Below are positions 37,111 through 45,702 of a stretch of 64,000 nt of DNA, in pieces (positions within the stretch are counted from its first letter, which is position 1; the number at the start of each line of letters is the position of its first letter). The notes under the pieces are model-generated. The model made no database searches and was not told the origin of the DNA. It saw only the letters and a list, made by a program, of their open reading frames with translations. The translations under genes and the position numbers were made by a program. Source of the DNA: Paraburkholderia saeva (lineage in GTDB: Bacteria > Pseudomonadota > Gammaproteobacteria > Burkholderiales > Burkholderiaceae); NCBI RefSeq assembly GCF_907164555.1, contig NZ_CAJQZC010000001.1:682001-746000 (forward strand). The letters are read 5' to 3'.

Positions 37111-37680
37111 ATGACCATCAAATCCGACAAGTGGATCCGGCGCATGGCCGCGTCGCACAACATGATCGAGCCGTTTGCGCCCGATCAGGTCCGCGTCTCC
37201 GAAGACGGCCGGAAGATCGTCAGCTACGGCACCTCGAGCTACGGCTACGACATCCGCTGCGCCGACGAATTCAAGATCTTCACGAACATCAATTCGACGA
37301 TCGTCGACCCGAAGAACTTCGACGAAAAATCGTTCGTCGACTTCAAGGGCGACGTCTGCATCATCCCGCCGAATTCGTTCGCGCTCGCGCGCACCGTCGA
37401 ATACTTCCGTATTCCGCGCAGCGTCCTGACCGTCTGCCTCGGCAAGTCCACGTATGCGCGCTGCGGCATCATCGTGAACGTGACGCCGTTCGAACCGGAA
37501 TGGGAAGGGCACGTCACGCTCGAATTCTCGAATACGACACCTTTGCCTGCCAAAATCTACGCGAACGAAGGCGTCGCGCAGGTGCTGTTTTTCGAAAGCG
37601 ACGAGATTTGTGAGACGTCGTACGCGGATCGCGGCGGCAAATATCAAGGTCAGCACGGCGTCACGTTGCCTAAAACGTAA
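37111..37680 (+). CDS. dcd: dCTP deaminase
   Basis: Dcd deaminates dCTP to dUTP, feeding dTTP synthesis. The 189-residue protein begins [13 protein letters not shown] and shows [39 protein letters not shown] and the catalytic glutamate in [13 protein letters not shown], all standard for the trimeric enzyme. The frame is open further upstream, but the ATG at 37111 gives the family start. An intrinsic terminator follows 35 bases after its stop. Confidence 0.97.
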
Positions 37681-37715
37681 CGCGCCACGCGCATTGACTC
37701 ACCGGCATTTCGGGT

Positions 37716-37751
37716 GACCGCTGCGCATCAGAAGCAGCGGTCGTTCTTTTT
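37716..37751 (+). terminator. Intrinsic terminator between dcd and the decarboxylase gene
   Basis: A perfect 9-bp stem (GACCGCTGC with GCAGCGGTC), nine-base loop, followed by GTTCTTTTT. It ends one base before the GGAG (37752-37755) of the downstream decarboxylase, leaving no room for a promoter between them. Confidence 0.8.
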
Positions 37752-37763
37752 GGAGAATCGCCC

Positions 37764-40052
37764 ATGAAGTTTCGTTTTCCCGTCGTCATCATCGACGAAG
37801 ATTTCCGCTCCGAGAATATCTCGGGTTCCGGCATCCGGGCACTGGCCGAAGCCATCGAGAAAGAAGGCGCGGAAGTGCTCGGGCTCACGAGCTATGGCGA
37901 CCTGACCTCGTTTGCCCAGCAGTCGAGTCGTGCGTCGTGCTTCATCCTGTCGATCGACGACGATGAACTGCTGCCATATGTCGACAACGTCGTGGTCGAG
38001 GGCGAGACGCCTGAGCTTGCCGCCGCGATCGTCGCGCTGCGCGCGTTCGTGACCGAAGTGCGCCGCCGCAACGCCGATATCCCGATTTTCCTGTACGGCG
38101 AAACGCGCACGTCGCGCCATCTGCCGAACGACATCCTGCGCGAACTGCACGGCTTCATCCACATGTTCGAGGACACGCCGGAGTTCGTCGCGCGCCACAT
38201 CATCCGTGAGACCAAGGTGTATCTGGACTCGCTCGCGCCGCCGTTCTTCAAGGAGCTGGTGCAGTACGCGGAAGAAGGCTCGTATTCGTGGCACTGCCCG
38301 GGCCACTCGGGTGGCGTCGCGTTCCTGAAGAGCCCGCTCGGCCAGATGTTCCACCAGTTCTTCGGCGAGAACATGCTGCGCGCGGACGTCTGCAATGCCG
38401 TCGACGAACTCGGCCAGCTGCTCGACCACACCGGTCCGGTGGCCGCGTCCGAACGTAACGCCGCGCGCATTTTCAGCGCCGATCACGTGTTTTTCGTGAC
38501 GAACGGCACGTCGACGTCGAACAAGATCGTCTGGCACGGCACGGTCGCGCCCGGCGACATCGTGCTGGTGGACCGCAACTGCCACAAGTCGATCCTGCAC
38601 GCGATCACGATGACGGGCTCGATTCCGGTGTTCCTCACGCCGACGCGCAATAACTTCGGCATCATCGGCCCGATTCCGCGCAGCGAGTTCGAGCCGGAAA
38701 ACATTCGCAGGAAGATCGAGGCGAATCCGTTCGCGCGCGAGGCGCTCGCGAAGAATCCGAACCTGAAGCCGCGCATTCTGACCATCACGCAGAGCACGTA
38801 CGACGGCGTGATCTACAACGTCGAGATGATCAAGGAAATGCTGGGCGACTGGCTCGACACGCTGCATTTCGACGAAGCGTGGCTGCCGCACGCCGAGTTC
38901 CACGCGTTCTATCAGGACATGCACGCGATCGGCGCCGGCCGTCCGCGGATCGGCGCGATGGTGTTCGCGACGCACTCCACGCACAAGCTGCTGGCCGGCA
39001 TTTCGCAGGCTTCGCAGATCGTCGTGCAGGACTCGAAGAACAGCCGCTTCGACAAGCACCGTTTCAACGAGGCGTATCTGATGCATACGTCGACGAGCCC
39101 GCAGTACGCGATCATCGCGTCGTGCGATGTGGCGGCGGCGATGATGGAAGCGCCGGGCGGCACCGCGCTTGTCGAGGAATCGATTGCCGAGGCGCTCGAT
39201 TTCCGTCGGGCGATGAGCAAGGTCGACGCCGAGTACGGCGAGGACTGGTTCTTCAAGGTGTGGGGCCCCGACCAGTTCGCGGAAGAAGGCATCGGCTCGC
39301 GCGAAGACTGGATGCTGCGTCCGAACGACCGCTGGCACGGCTTCGGCCCACTCGCCGAGGGTTTCAACATGCTCGACCCGATCAAGGCGACGATCGTCAC
39401 ACCGGGTCTGGACGTGGATGGCGATTTCGGCGAGTCGGGCATTCCGGCTGCGATCGTGACGAAGTATCTGGCCGAGCACGGCATCATCGTCGAGAAGACC
39501 GGGCTGTATTCGTTCTTCATCATGTTCACGATCGGCATCACGAAGGGCCGCTGGAACTCGATGGTCACCGAACTCCAGCAGTTCAAGGACGACTACGACA
39601 ATAACCAGCCGCTATGGCGCGTGTTGCCGGAATTCGTCTCACATCATCCGATGTACGAGCGCACCGGCCTGCGCGATCTGTGCGAGCAGATCCACAGCGT
39701 CTACCGTGCGAACGACATCGCGCGTCTGACGACCGAGATGTATCTGTCGAGCATGGAGCCGGCGATGAAGCCGTCCGATGCGTTCGCAAAGCTGGCGCAT
39801 CGCGAGATCGACCGGGTACCGATCGACGAGCTCGAAGGCCGCGTGACGTCGATCCTGTTGACGCCGTATCCGCCGGGTATTCCGCTTCTGATTCCGGGCG
39901 AGCGTTTCAACAAGACGATCGTCAACTATCTGCGGTTCGCGCGCGAGTTCAACGAACGCTTCCCGGGTTTCCACACGGATATTCACGGGCTGGTGGGCGA
40001 AACGATCAACGGACGCATCGAGTATTTCGTCGATTGCGTGCGGGCCGGGTGA
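37764..40052 (+). CDS. Arginine/lysine/ornithine decarboxylase (PLP, group III)
   Basis: This 762-residue protein is a large bacterial basic-amino-acid decarboxylase: an N-terminal receiver-like wing domain (VVIIDEDFRSENIS onward), the PLP core with SWHCPGHSGG, FDEAWLPHAEF and the Schiff-base Lys408 in STHKLLAGIS, and a C-terminal domain with PYPPGIPLLIPGE. The size fits AdiA, CadA/LdcC and SpeF; the motifs do not tell me which substrate it uses. Such enzymes consume protons for acid resistance or make polyamines. No antiporter gene is adjacent. A GGAG at 37752-37755 supports the start. Its stop overlaps the next gene's GTG start. Confidence 0.94.
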   Translation: MKFRFPVVIIDEDFRSENISGSGIRALAEAIEKEGAEVLGLTSYGDLTSFAQQSSRASCFILSIDDDELLPYVDNVVVEGETPELAAAIVALRAFVTEVRRRNADIPIFLYGETRTSRHLPNDILRELHGFIHMFEDTPEFVARHIIRETKVYLDSLAPPFFKELVQYAEEGSYSWHCPGHSGGVAFLKSPLGQMFHQFFGENMLRADVCNAVDELGQLLDHTGPVAASERNAARIFSADHVFFVTNGTSTSNKIVWHGTVAPGDIVLVDRNCHKSILHAITMTGSIPVFLTPTRNNFGIIGPIPRSEFEPENIRRKIEANPFAREALAKNPNLKPRILTITQSTYDGVIYNVEMIKEMLGDWLDTLHFDEAWLPHAEFHAFYQDMHAIGAGRPRIGAMVFATHSTHKLLAGISQASQIVVQDSKNSRFDKHRFNEAYLMHTSTSPQYAIIASCDVAAAMMEAPGGTALVEESIAEALDFRRAMSKVDAEYGEDWFFKVWGPDQFAEEGIGSREDWMLRPNDRWHGFGPLAEGFNMLDPIKATIVTPGLDVDGDFGESGIPAAIVTKYLAEHGIIVEKTGLYSFFIMFTIGITKGRWNSMVTELQQFKDDYDNNQPLWRVLPEFVSHHPMYERTGLRDLCEQIHSVYRANDIARLTTEMYLSSMEPAMKPSDAFAKLAHREIDRVPIDELEGRVTSILLTPYPPGIPLLIPGERFNKTIVNYLRFAREFNERFPGFHTDIHGLVGETINGRIEYFVDCVRAG

Positions 40053-40768
40053 AGGGGCGTCTGAGGACGGCGGCGCGCGCGGGGTGGTGTGCCGCCGTCG
40101 TGACACTGGCGGCGATGTCCGGCGCCGTGCGCGCCGAAGTCGCCGCGGCCGATCCGATCGATGCATCGATGCGCACGTGCCTTGCGCGAAGCGACATGTC
40201 GTCGACGGCGGGGCAGGTGCAATGCATGGAAACGGCGCGGGCCGCGTGGCAGTCCGCGTCCGATCACGCGTACCAGCAGCTGCTGGCGAAGGCGCCGGCA
40301 TCGCGGCGGCTGGGCTGGGAACGCAGCCAGCGAAGCTGGAAGGCGTGGCGCGAGGCCGAAGCGCCGATGCTGAAGGCCGTCTTCGAAACGACGCAGGGCA
40401 CGATGTACGTGCTGTTCGCAGCCGACATGCAACTGCAGCCTGTGCGTGACCGCGCGCTGGCGCTTCGCAGCGCTGCCGCGAACACGGGAAATGCCGGCGA
40501 TGCCGGCAATAAACCGGTGGCGCGCTTGCGTGCCTGTTCGCAGGATGCCGACTGCGCGCATGCGGACCGGGACATGAACCGTTACTACCAGCGCCTGCGC
40601 AAGGAGATGCCTTCGCGGGCGCGACCGACGCTGGCCCGCGCGCAACGCGCGTGGCTCGGCTTTCGCGATGCGACCACGCCGCTGGGTGACGCACGCGGGC
40701 GCATCGACGTCATTGGCGCGCGGGTTGCGACGCTAAAGCGGCTGTCGGAGACGGTGGGCAACGATTGA
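40049..40768 (+). CDS. Secreted protein with tandem LprI-like (DUF1311) domains
   Basis: From a GTG that overlaps the decarboxylase stop (GTGA), the frame encodes 239 residues with a signal peptide (about 1-30, ending VRA). Two stretches follow the DUF1311/LprI pattern of spaced cysteines, helices and a final W-x2-R: one from MRTCLARSDMSSTAGQVQCM to QRSWKAWREAEAP (about residues 48-108), the other from LRACSQDADCAHADRDMN to QRAWLGFRDATTP (about 153-212). Single LprI proteins are small periplasmic proteins, some reported as lysozyme inhibitors. The start is inferred from coupling; the frame is open further upstream inside the decarboxylase gene. Confidence 0.75.
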   Translation: MKGRLRTAARAGWCAAVVTLAAMSGAVRAEVAAADPIDASMRTCLARSDMSSTAGQVQCMETARAAWQSASDHAYQQLLAKAPASRRLGWERSQRSWKAWREAEAPMLKAVFETTQGTMYVLFAADMQLQPVRDRALALRSAAANTGNAGDAGNKPVARLRACSQDADCAHADRDMNRYYQRLRKEMPSRARPTLARAQRAWLGFRDATTPLGDARGRIDVIGARVATLKRLSETVGND

Positions 40769-40813
40769 CCGCAGTGTCCGGCTGCCGGTGATGCGCGCCG
40801 GCACGCCGCTACA

Positions 40814-41737
40814 TCAGGTGAACGTGAACGGATCGTGCGAAGGCGTGGCGGACTTGAGCGCCGGATCGCCGATGAGGTCGCGTGTGGCGTCTTCGATGAA
40901 CGCTGACATTGCGTCGAGGGCGAGGTCATTTTCTTCGGTGCCGAATGGTTCTTCGATTTGCGACGCGATGGCTTCGAGCGCCATGAACGTGTAGGCGACG
41001 AACACCGAGAAGACTGGCGTGAAGATACCGATGCTGTCCACCAGTCCGAACGGCAGCGCTGCGCAGAAGAAATAGACCGTCCGGTGGATCATCACCGAGT
41101 ACGCGAACGGCAGCGGCGTGGACGCGATTCGCTCACATCCGCCGACAACATCCGACAGGCCATTCAGATTGCGATCGAACGCGAGGGAAGCCCACGCGTC
41201 GATGGCATTTTCACGCGAGCGCGCCTGTACCCATTGACCGAGCCAGAGCATGATGGCGGCGGGCCGATAACGCGCGGCCAGAACGGTTTCGAGAATGGGT
41301 GCAGGCAGACGGGCGGCGAGATCCTGTTGGGGGTTGGTCTGTCGCAACTGATGACGCAGCGCGTGGGGGAATGCGCCGAGCACGCGAACGAAGAGGCGGA
41401 CCTCCTCGATATTGATTGCGTCACGCGGCAGCGTGAGCGCCTGCCTGGTGAGCGAGCGGGATTCGTTGAGCAGCTGCCCCCAGAGCTTGCGGGCTTCCCA
41501 ATACCGGTCGTAGCTGGCGTTGTTCCGGAAGCCGAGAAACACGGCGAGCGCGATTCCGACGAGGGAAAACGGCGTGGGGCTGAGATCGACGGTGACCTTG
41601 AGGACGTGATCGTGGGATGCGACGGCGACGACAGAGATACAGAAGATCAGAAAGAGTCTCGGCAACAACTCAGGCAGAACCGAGCCTTTCCACGCGAGGA
41701 GCATGCGAAACCAGTGAAGGCGCGGTCGAACGATCAT
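40814..41737 (-). CDS. Bestrophin family membrane channel protein
   Basis: The 307-residue protein starts MIVRPRLHWFRMLLAWKGSVLP and contains TPFSLVGIALAVFLGFRNNASYDRYWEARKLWGQL, the clear bestrophin/UPF0187 signature, with further membrane segments in VYFFCAALPFGLVDSIG and TPVFSVFVAYTFMALEAIA and the late IEEPFGTEENDLALD acidic segment. Bacterial bestrophins are pentameric ion channels. The frame continues 36 codons upstream with no family similarity, so I placed the start at the ATG that gives the usual N-terminus. Convergent with the LprI-like gene. Confidence 0.93.
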   Translation of the reverse strand: MIVRPRLHWFRMLLAWKGSVLPELLPRLFLIFCISVVAVASHDHVLKVTVDLSPTPFSLVGIALAVFLGFRNNASYDRYWEARKLWGQLLNESRSLTRQALTLPRDAINIEEVRLFVRVLGAFPHALRHQLRQTNPQQDLAARLPAPILETVLAARYRPAAIMLWLGQWVQARSRENAIDAWASLAFDRNLNGLSDVVGGCERIASTPLPFAYSVMIHRTVYFFCAALPFGLVDSIGIFTPVFSVFVAYTFMALEAIASQIEEPFGTEENDLALDAMSAFIEDATRDLIGDPALKSATPSHDPFTFT

Positions 41738-42288
41738 GTCGGGGGCAACGACTGGGGGCGGGGATTCGCCATTATCCCGAAAACTCCCGAAAACGCGAGT
41801 CACCGGGTCCAAAGGCGACGAACGGCCGCAGAGCAGGGGAGGCACGCAGGCGCAGGGGTGATGCGAAGGGACGGTGAGCGCAAAAGCGAGAAGCGGGGCA
41901 ACGCGTATATCCGCACAAGCGACAAACGACAGACGACGGACCGAGATACGAAACGTTGACGCACGAAGTGCGGAGGCGCGTGGATGAATGCTGTGTCACG
42001 GGCGGAACTGCGCGGGGGACGAAATCGCGCGGGGACCCATCCGGCGTGAAGCGCAAGGGCGACACTTCGTGGGTTGCCATTCCCCAAAGATGACACACTG
42101 GGAAAAGACGAGTTCTCGAAGCGCCTTTCTTTTGCCTACTTTTCTTTGGCAAGGACAAAGAAAAGTAGGTGCTGCCCCGCACAGGGGCAACGCCAATAGA
42201 CCGACACGACAACAAGGAAAGGCCAAAAGAAAAAGAGCGGACCGAGAAAACCCCAGCCCCGCCCAGAATCAGAAAAACAAAAAAGCCT
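41738..42288. other. Non-coding stretch between bestrophin and argH containing a dispersed repeat
   Basis: Several short overlapping frames exist on both strands but none shows a ribosome site, family motif or normal codon pattern. The right part holds the palindromic repeat at 42120-42192. The last 45 bases before argH are A-rich on the plus strand, giving a T-rich tail directly after the argH stop on the minus strand. Confidence 0.55.
42120..42192. repeat. Composite palindromic repeat, resembles a dispersed Burkholderia element
   Basis: Two nested hairpins: a perfect 14-bp stem CCTACTTTTCTTTG (42135-42148) with CAAAGAAAAGTAGG (42156-42169), seven-base spacer, followed at once by GCCCC-GCACA-GGGGC (42174-42188). 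The left flank has the motif AGCGCCTTTCTTTTG. I recall similar CTTTTGCCTACTTTTCTTTG units recurring in intergenic regions of Burkholderia and Paraburkholderia genomes; only one copy lies in this window, so dispersal is from memory. Confidence 0.65.
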
Positions 42289-43695
42289 TTACTTCAACCC
42301 CTCACGAGCAACGCGAACAGCGTTCAAAACCTGTTCAGGCGCAGTTCCACCGGGATGATTCCGGCTTGCGACGGAGCCTTCCAGCGTGAGGTATTCAAAA
42401 ACGTCTTCACCGATGAGATGAGCGACATTAGGCAACTCGTGACGCATCTGATCGAGCGAAAGATCAGCCAGATCGCATTCCCGGTCGACGCAAACGCGAA
42501 CGGCGAGCGCGACAGCTTCGTGAGCATCCCGAAACGGCAACCCACGCTTCACCAGATAGTCAGCCAGATCGGTAGCAGTAGAAAATCCCTGAAGAGCAGC
42601 AGCCCGCATAGCTGCCGGCTTGACAGAAATACCCGCGACCATTTCTGCAAAAATCCGCAACGTATCCGCCACCGTATCGACAGTATCGAACAACGGCTCT
42701 TTATCTTCCTGATTGTCCTTGTTGTACGCGAGCGGCTGACCTTTCATCAGCGTGAGGAGCGCCATCAAATGGCCGTTCACCCGCCCGGTCTTGCCACGTG
42801 CAAGTTCCGGCACATCGGGATTCTTCTTCTGCGGCATGATCGACGAGCCAGTGCAGAAGCGATCCGCAAGATCGATAAAACCGACCCGTGGGCTCATCCA
42901 CAAAACGAGCTCTTCGGAAAAACGCGACACGTGCGTCATCACGAGCGCCGAAGCAGCCGTGAATTCGATCGCGAAGTCGCGGTCGGAAACTGCGTCGAGT
43001 GAATTCGCGCAGATGCCGTCGAAGCCCAGCGTCTTCGCGACAGCATGACGATCGATCGGATAGCTCGTTCCGGCGAGCGCCGCGGCGCCTAGGGGCAGAC
43101 GGTTCACACGCGTGCGGCAGTCGCGCATGCGCTCGGCATCGCGCGTGAACATTTCGACGTAAGCGAGCAGGTGATGCCCGAACGTCACCGGCTGCGCTAC
43201 CTGAAGGTGCGTGAAGCCCGGCATGATCGTCGACGCGTTCTGTTCCGCCAGATCGATGAGCGCGCCACGCAGATCCTTCAGCAAGCCACCGATACGGTCG
43301 ATTTCGCCCCGCAGCCACAGACGGATATCGGTCGCGACCTGGTCGTTACGCGAGCGGCCGGTATGCAGGCGCTTGCCCGCGTCGCCGATCAGCGCGGTCA
43401 GGCGCGCTTCGATATTCAGATGGACGTCTTCCAGATCGAGTTGCCACTCGAACTCGCCACGCTCGATCTCACCCTTGATCTGCGCCATGCCGCGCTGGAT
43501 GGCAGCGAGGTCGTCGGCGGCGATGATCTTCTGCGCCGCCAGCATCGAGGCGTGCGCGAGCGAGCCTTCGATGTCGACGAGCGCCAGACGCTTGTCGAAG
43601 AAAACCGACGACGTATAGCGTTTGACGAGTTCCGACATCGGCTCCGAGAAGCGTGCCGACCAGGCTTCGCCTTTTTTGTGCAGTTGGGACGTCAT
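42289..43695 (-). CDS. argH: Argininosuccinate lyase
   Basis: ArgH splits argininosuccinate to arginine and fumarate. The 468-residue protein has the superfamily motifs [26 protein letters not shown] [15 protein letters not shown] (with catalytic histidine) and [15 protein letters not shown] (catalytic serine loop). It begins [19 protein letters not shown], typical of the family. The repeat described separately lies about 100 bases beyond its stop. No other arg gene is adjacent. Confidence 0.97.
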   Translation of the reverse strand: MTSQLHKKGEAWSARFSEPMSELVKRYTSSVFFDKRLALVDIEGSLAHASMLAAQKIIAADDLAAIQRGMAQIKGEIERGEFEWQLDLEDVHLNIEARLTALIGDAGKRLHTGRSRNDQVATDIRLWLRGEIDRIGGLLKDLRGALIDLAEQNASTIMPGFTHLQVAQPVTFGHHLLAYVEMFTRDAERMRDCRTRVNRLPLGAAALAGTSYPIDRHAVAKTLGFDGICANSLDAVSDRDFAIEFTAASALVMTHVSRFSEELVLWMSPRVGFIDLADRFCTGSSIMPQKKNPDVPELARGKTGRVNGHLMALLTLMKGQPLAYNKDNQEDKEPLFDTVDTVADTLRIFAEMVAGISVKPAAMRAAALQGFSTATDLADYLVKRGLPFRDAHEAVALAVRVCVDRECDLADLSLDQMRHELPNVAHLIGEDVFEYLTLEGSVASRNHPGGTAPEQVLNAVRVAREGLK

Positions 43696-43845
43696 GATGT
43701 TTGGCAGTGGAGAGACGGTGAAAGGCGGGCGACCTGTAGCAACGTCGCCGGTACAAAAGATTTCATCGGGATAGCGATTTTAGCATCCGGCGAGGGTGCC
43801 AACCCGCGCACCAACTGGTTATGGCGGACGGTCGAGCCAGACAGC

Positions 43846-44664
43846 CTACATCCGCACGAGCACGACGAGCTTCAGATCTTCGCGATGCGCGGGCTTGAAC
43901 GTCATCTGGTCGTAGACGATGCGCCCGTGGCGCGGGTGGTTGAACTCCCGCCGGCCGCCTTCGCGGCCACCCACGTCCTGCGAGGCCCAGAAACGCGCGA
44001 ACGCGTCGCTTGCGGCACTCAGCGAATCGATCAGCGTGCGCGTCGGCGCTTCGTTCAGGTGACGGATCGAGTCGGCGCGAAACTCGGCGGCAAGCCGCCG
44101 CGCGCGCGGCTCCCAGTCGGCGATCAGCTCGCGCGCGCCGGGTTCGGTGAACGTGAAGCGCAGCAGGTTGCGGTCATGGTCGTCATCGAGCCAGCCGACA
44201 AAGAGGTCGGCCGCCCGCGCGTTCCAGGCGAGCGCGTTCCACTGCCGGTCGAGCACGTAGGCTGGCGCGTCGATCAGCTGGACGGTCTCGAGAAGCCGCG
44301 CGGGCGCATCGGCGGCGGCCGGGTCGGGCTCGGCGGGATCGCGCTGGGCGGCGAGTTCGAACAGATACGCGCGTTCTGCGCGCGACAGTTGCAGCGCCAC
44401 TGCAATGCGCGCGAGAGCATCGGCGGAGGCCGATACGGGACGTCCCTGTTCGATCCACGTGTACCAGGTCGGGCTGACGCCGCATAGTTGCGCGACTTCC
44501 TCGCGCCGTAACCCCGGCGTTCTGCGTCGCGGGCCGGGCGGCAGGCCGACGGCCTGGGGCGACAGCCGTTCGCGATGTGCGCGGATGAAGTCGCCGAGCG
44601 CGCGCGCAGGCGTGGCGTCGAGCGGAGGCGCAACAAGCTCGGGAGAGGGGGGCCGGTTCATCAT
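43846..44664 (-). CDS. XRE-type regulator with MmyB-like ligand-binding domain
   Basis: The 272-residue protein has an N-terminal helix-turn-helix (residues about 20-90), with PGLRREEVAQLCGVSPTWYTWIEQGR as its core, and a C-terminal MmyB-like PAS-related domain (VLDRQWNALAWNARAADLFVGWLDD onward). In this family the C-terminal domain binds a small, possibly lipid-like ligand and the regulator often controls a divergent enzyme gene. Here the divergent neighbour is a methyltransferase, the likely target. The start may be either of two adjacent ATG codons. Confidence 0.9.
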   Translation of the reverse strand: MMNRPPSPELVAPPLDATPARALGDFIRAHRERLSPQAVGLPPGPRRRTPGLRREEVAQLCGVSPTWYTWIEQGRPVSASADALARIAVALQLSRAERAYLFELAAQRDPAEPDPAAADAPARLLETVQLIDAPAYVLDRQWNALAWNARAADLFVGWLDDDHDRNLLRFTFTEPGARELIADWEPRARRLAAEFRADSIRHLNEAPTRTLIDSLSAASDAFARFWASQDVGGREGGRREFNHPRHGRIVYDQMTFKPAHREDLKLVVLVRM

Positions 44665-44708
44665 GTCTGTGGAGGCGGGTGGTGTTGATACCAGAATAAT
44701 TGCTTAAC

Positions 44709-44737
44709 TTGTACTGGTACAGAGCGGGCTCTATTGT
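44709..44737 (+). promoter_or_regulatory. Candidate promoter and operator of the methyltransferase gene
   Basis: TTGTAC and TATTGT are separated by exactly 17 bases, a good sigma-70-like pair about 100 bases before the methyltransferase start. The dyad TGTACTGGTACA (44710-44721) overlaps the -35 box, an ideal place for repression by the divergent XRE-type regulator. Binding is inferred. Confidence 0.5.
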
Positions 44738-44842
44738 AGCGGCTGGAACGGCGCTTTTCGAACCGGCGTGTATCGCGAAGGCGCCGTTCCACCCACGATC
44801 AACCGTATGCGACCCGCGTTTATCCGGGCAGAGGAGCATTCC

Positions 44843-45595
44843 ATGAAGCATCACGACCAGGTCGCCGACGCGTTCGGCTCAACCGCCGCCGCTTACCTCA
44901 CAAGCCACGTGCATGCGACGGGCGCCGATCTGCAGACGCTGGCCGACTCCATCCAGGCGACGCCGGGCGCGACGGTGCTCGACATGGGTTGCGGCGCCGG
45001 TCACGCGAGCTTTGCGGTGGCGCCGCACGCGAAGTCGGTTGTCGCGTACGACATCGCCCCGCAGATGCTCGAAACGGTGGCTGCCGCCGCGCGCGAACGC
45101 GGGCTCGACACGATCCGCACGCAGCAGGGCGCCGCCGAAACGCTGCCGTTCGCCGACGCCTCGTTCGACTGGGTCATCAGCCGCATGAGCGCGCATCACT
45201 GGCACGACGTCCCGCAGGCGTTGAAGGAAGTGCGTCGTGTGCTGAAGCCGGGCGGCCGCGTGCTGTTCATCGATATCGCGGGCAGCGATCATCCGCTGCT
45301 CGACACGCACATCCAGGCAGTCGAACTGCTGCGCGATGGCTCGCACATTCGCGACTATCGCGGCGACGAATGGATTGCGCTCTTCGAAGCGGCGGGCCTC
45401 AAGGCATCGATCCGCGAGCGCTGGCGTCTGCCGATCGGTTTCGACGCGTGGGTAAAACGGATGCGTACGCCCGAGCCGCGCATCGTCGCGATCCAGTCGA
45501 TCTGGGCGAACGCACCGGACGAAGTGCGGGCGTATTTCAACGTGCAGGCGGACGGCTCGTTCGAACTCGATGCGTTGATGATCGAGGCGCACTGA
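44843..45595 (+). CDS. SAM-dependent methyltransferase (class I, UbiE/MenG-like)
   Basis: The 250-residue protein has motif I VLDMGCGAGHASFAVA (residues 45-60), the acidic end of strand 2 in VVAYDIAPQML, and later SRMSAHHWHDVPQALKEVRRVLKPGGR, typical of type 11 methyltransferases. The substrate is not evident; small-molecule or quinone-like substrates are common. GAGGAG at 44831-44836 supports the chosen ATG, whereas the upstream in-frame ATG lacks a site and similarity. Divergent from the XRE-type regulator. Confidence 0.9.
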   Translation: MKHHDQVADAFGSTAAAYLTSHVHATGADLQTLADSIQATPGATVLDMGCGAGHASFAVAPHAKSVVAYDIAPQMLETVAAAARERGLDTIRTQQGAAETLPFADASFDWVISRMSAHHWHDVPQALKEVRRVLKPGGRVLFIDIAGSDHPLLDTHIQAVELLRDGSHIRDYRGDEWIALFEAAGLKASIRERWRLPIGFDAWVKRMRTPEPRIVAIQSIWANAPDEVRAYFNVQADGSFELDALMIEAH

Positions 45596-45629
45596 GGCGT
45601 TACGTCGAAACGCAGGCCGTATAAACAGA

Positions 45630-45668
45630 AAGGGCACGCGATCCGGTAAAAACGGAAAGCGTGCCCTT
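45630..45668. terminator. Hairpin between the methyltransferase and ppc
   Basis: A 10-bp perfect stem AAGGGCACGC with GCGTGCCCTT encloses 19 bases, which can form a small inner CCG/CGG stem. It lies between convergent genes. The T-tracts are weak (TTCTGTTTAT on the minus strand), so it is a moderate call. Confidence 0.6.
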
Positions 45669-45702
45669 CGAACTACATTGCTTTTAAAGCCGGTCTGTGA
45701 AA

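Noticed and set aside
42135..42169. The 14-bp hairpin as a terminator for argH
   Set aside because: Neither strand has a T-tract after the stem, and it sits over 100 bases from the stop; it fits a dispersed repeat better.
41772..42226. Several overlapping short frames between bestrophin and argH on both strands
   Set aside because: No ribosome sites, no recognisable domain, Arg/Ser/Pro-rich translations, and they cross the palindromic repeat.
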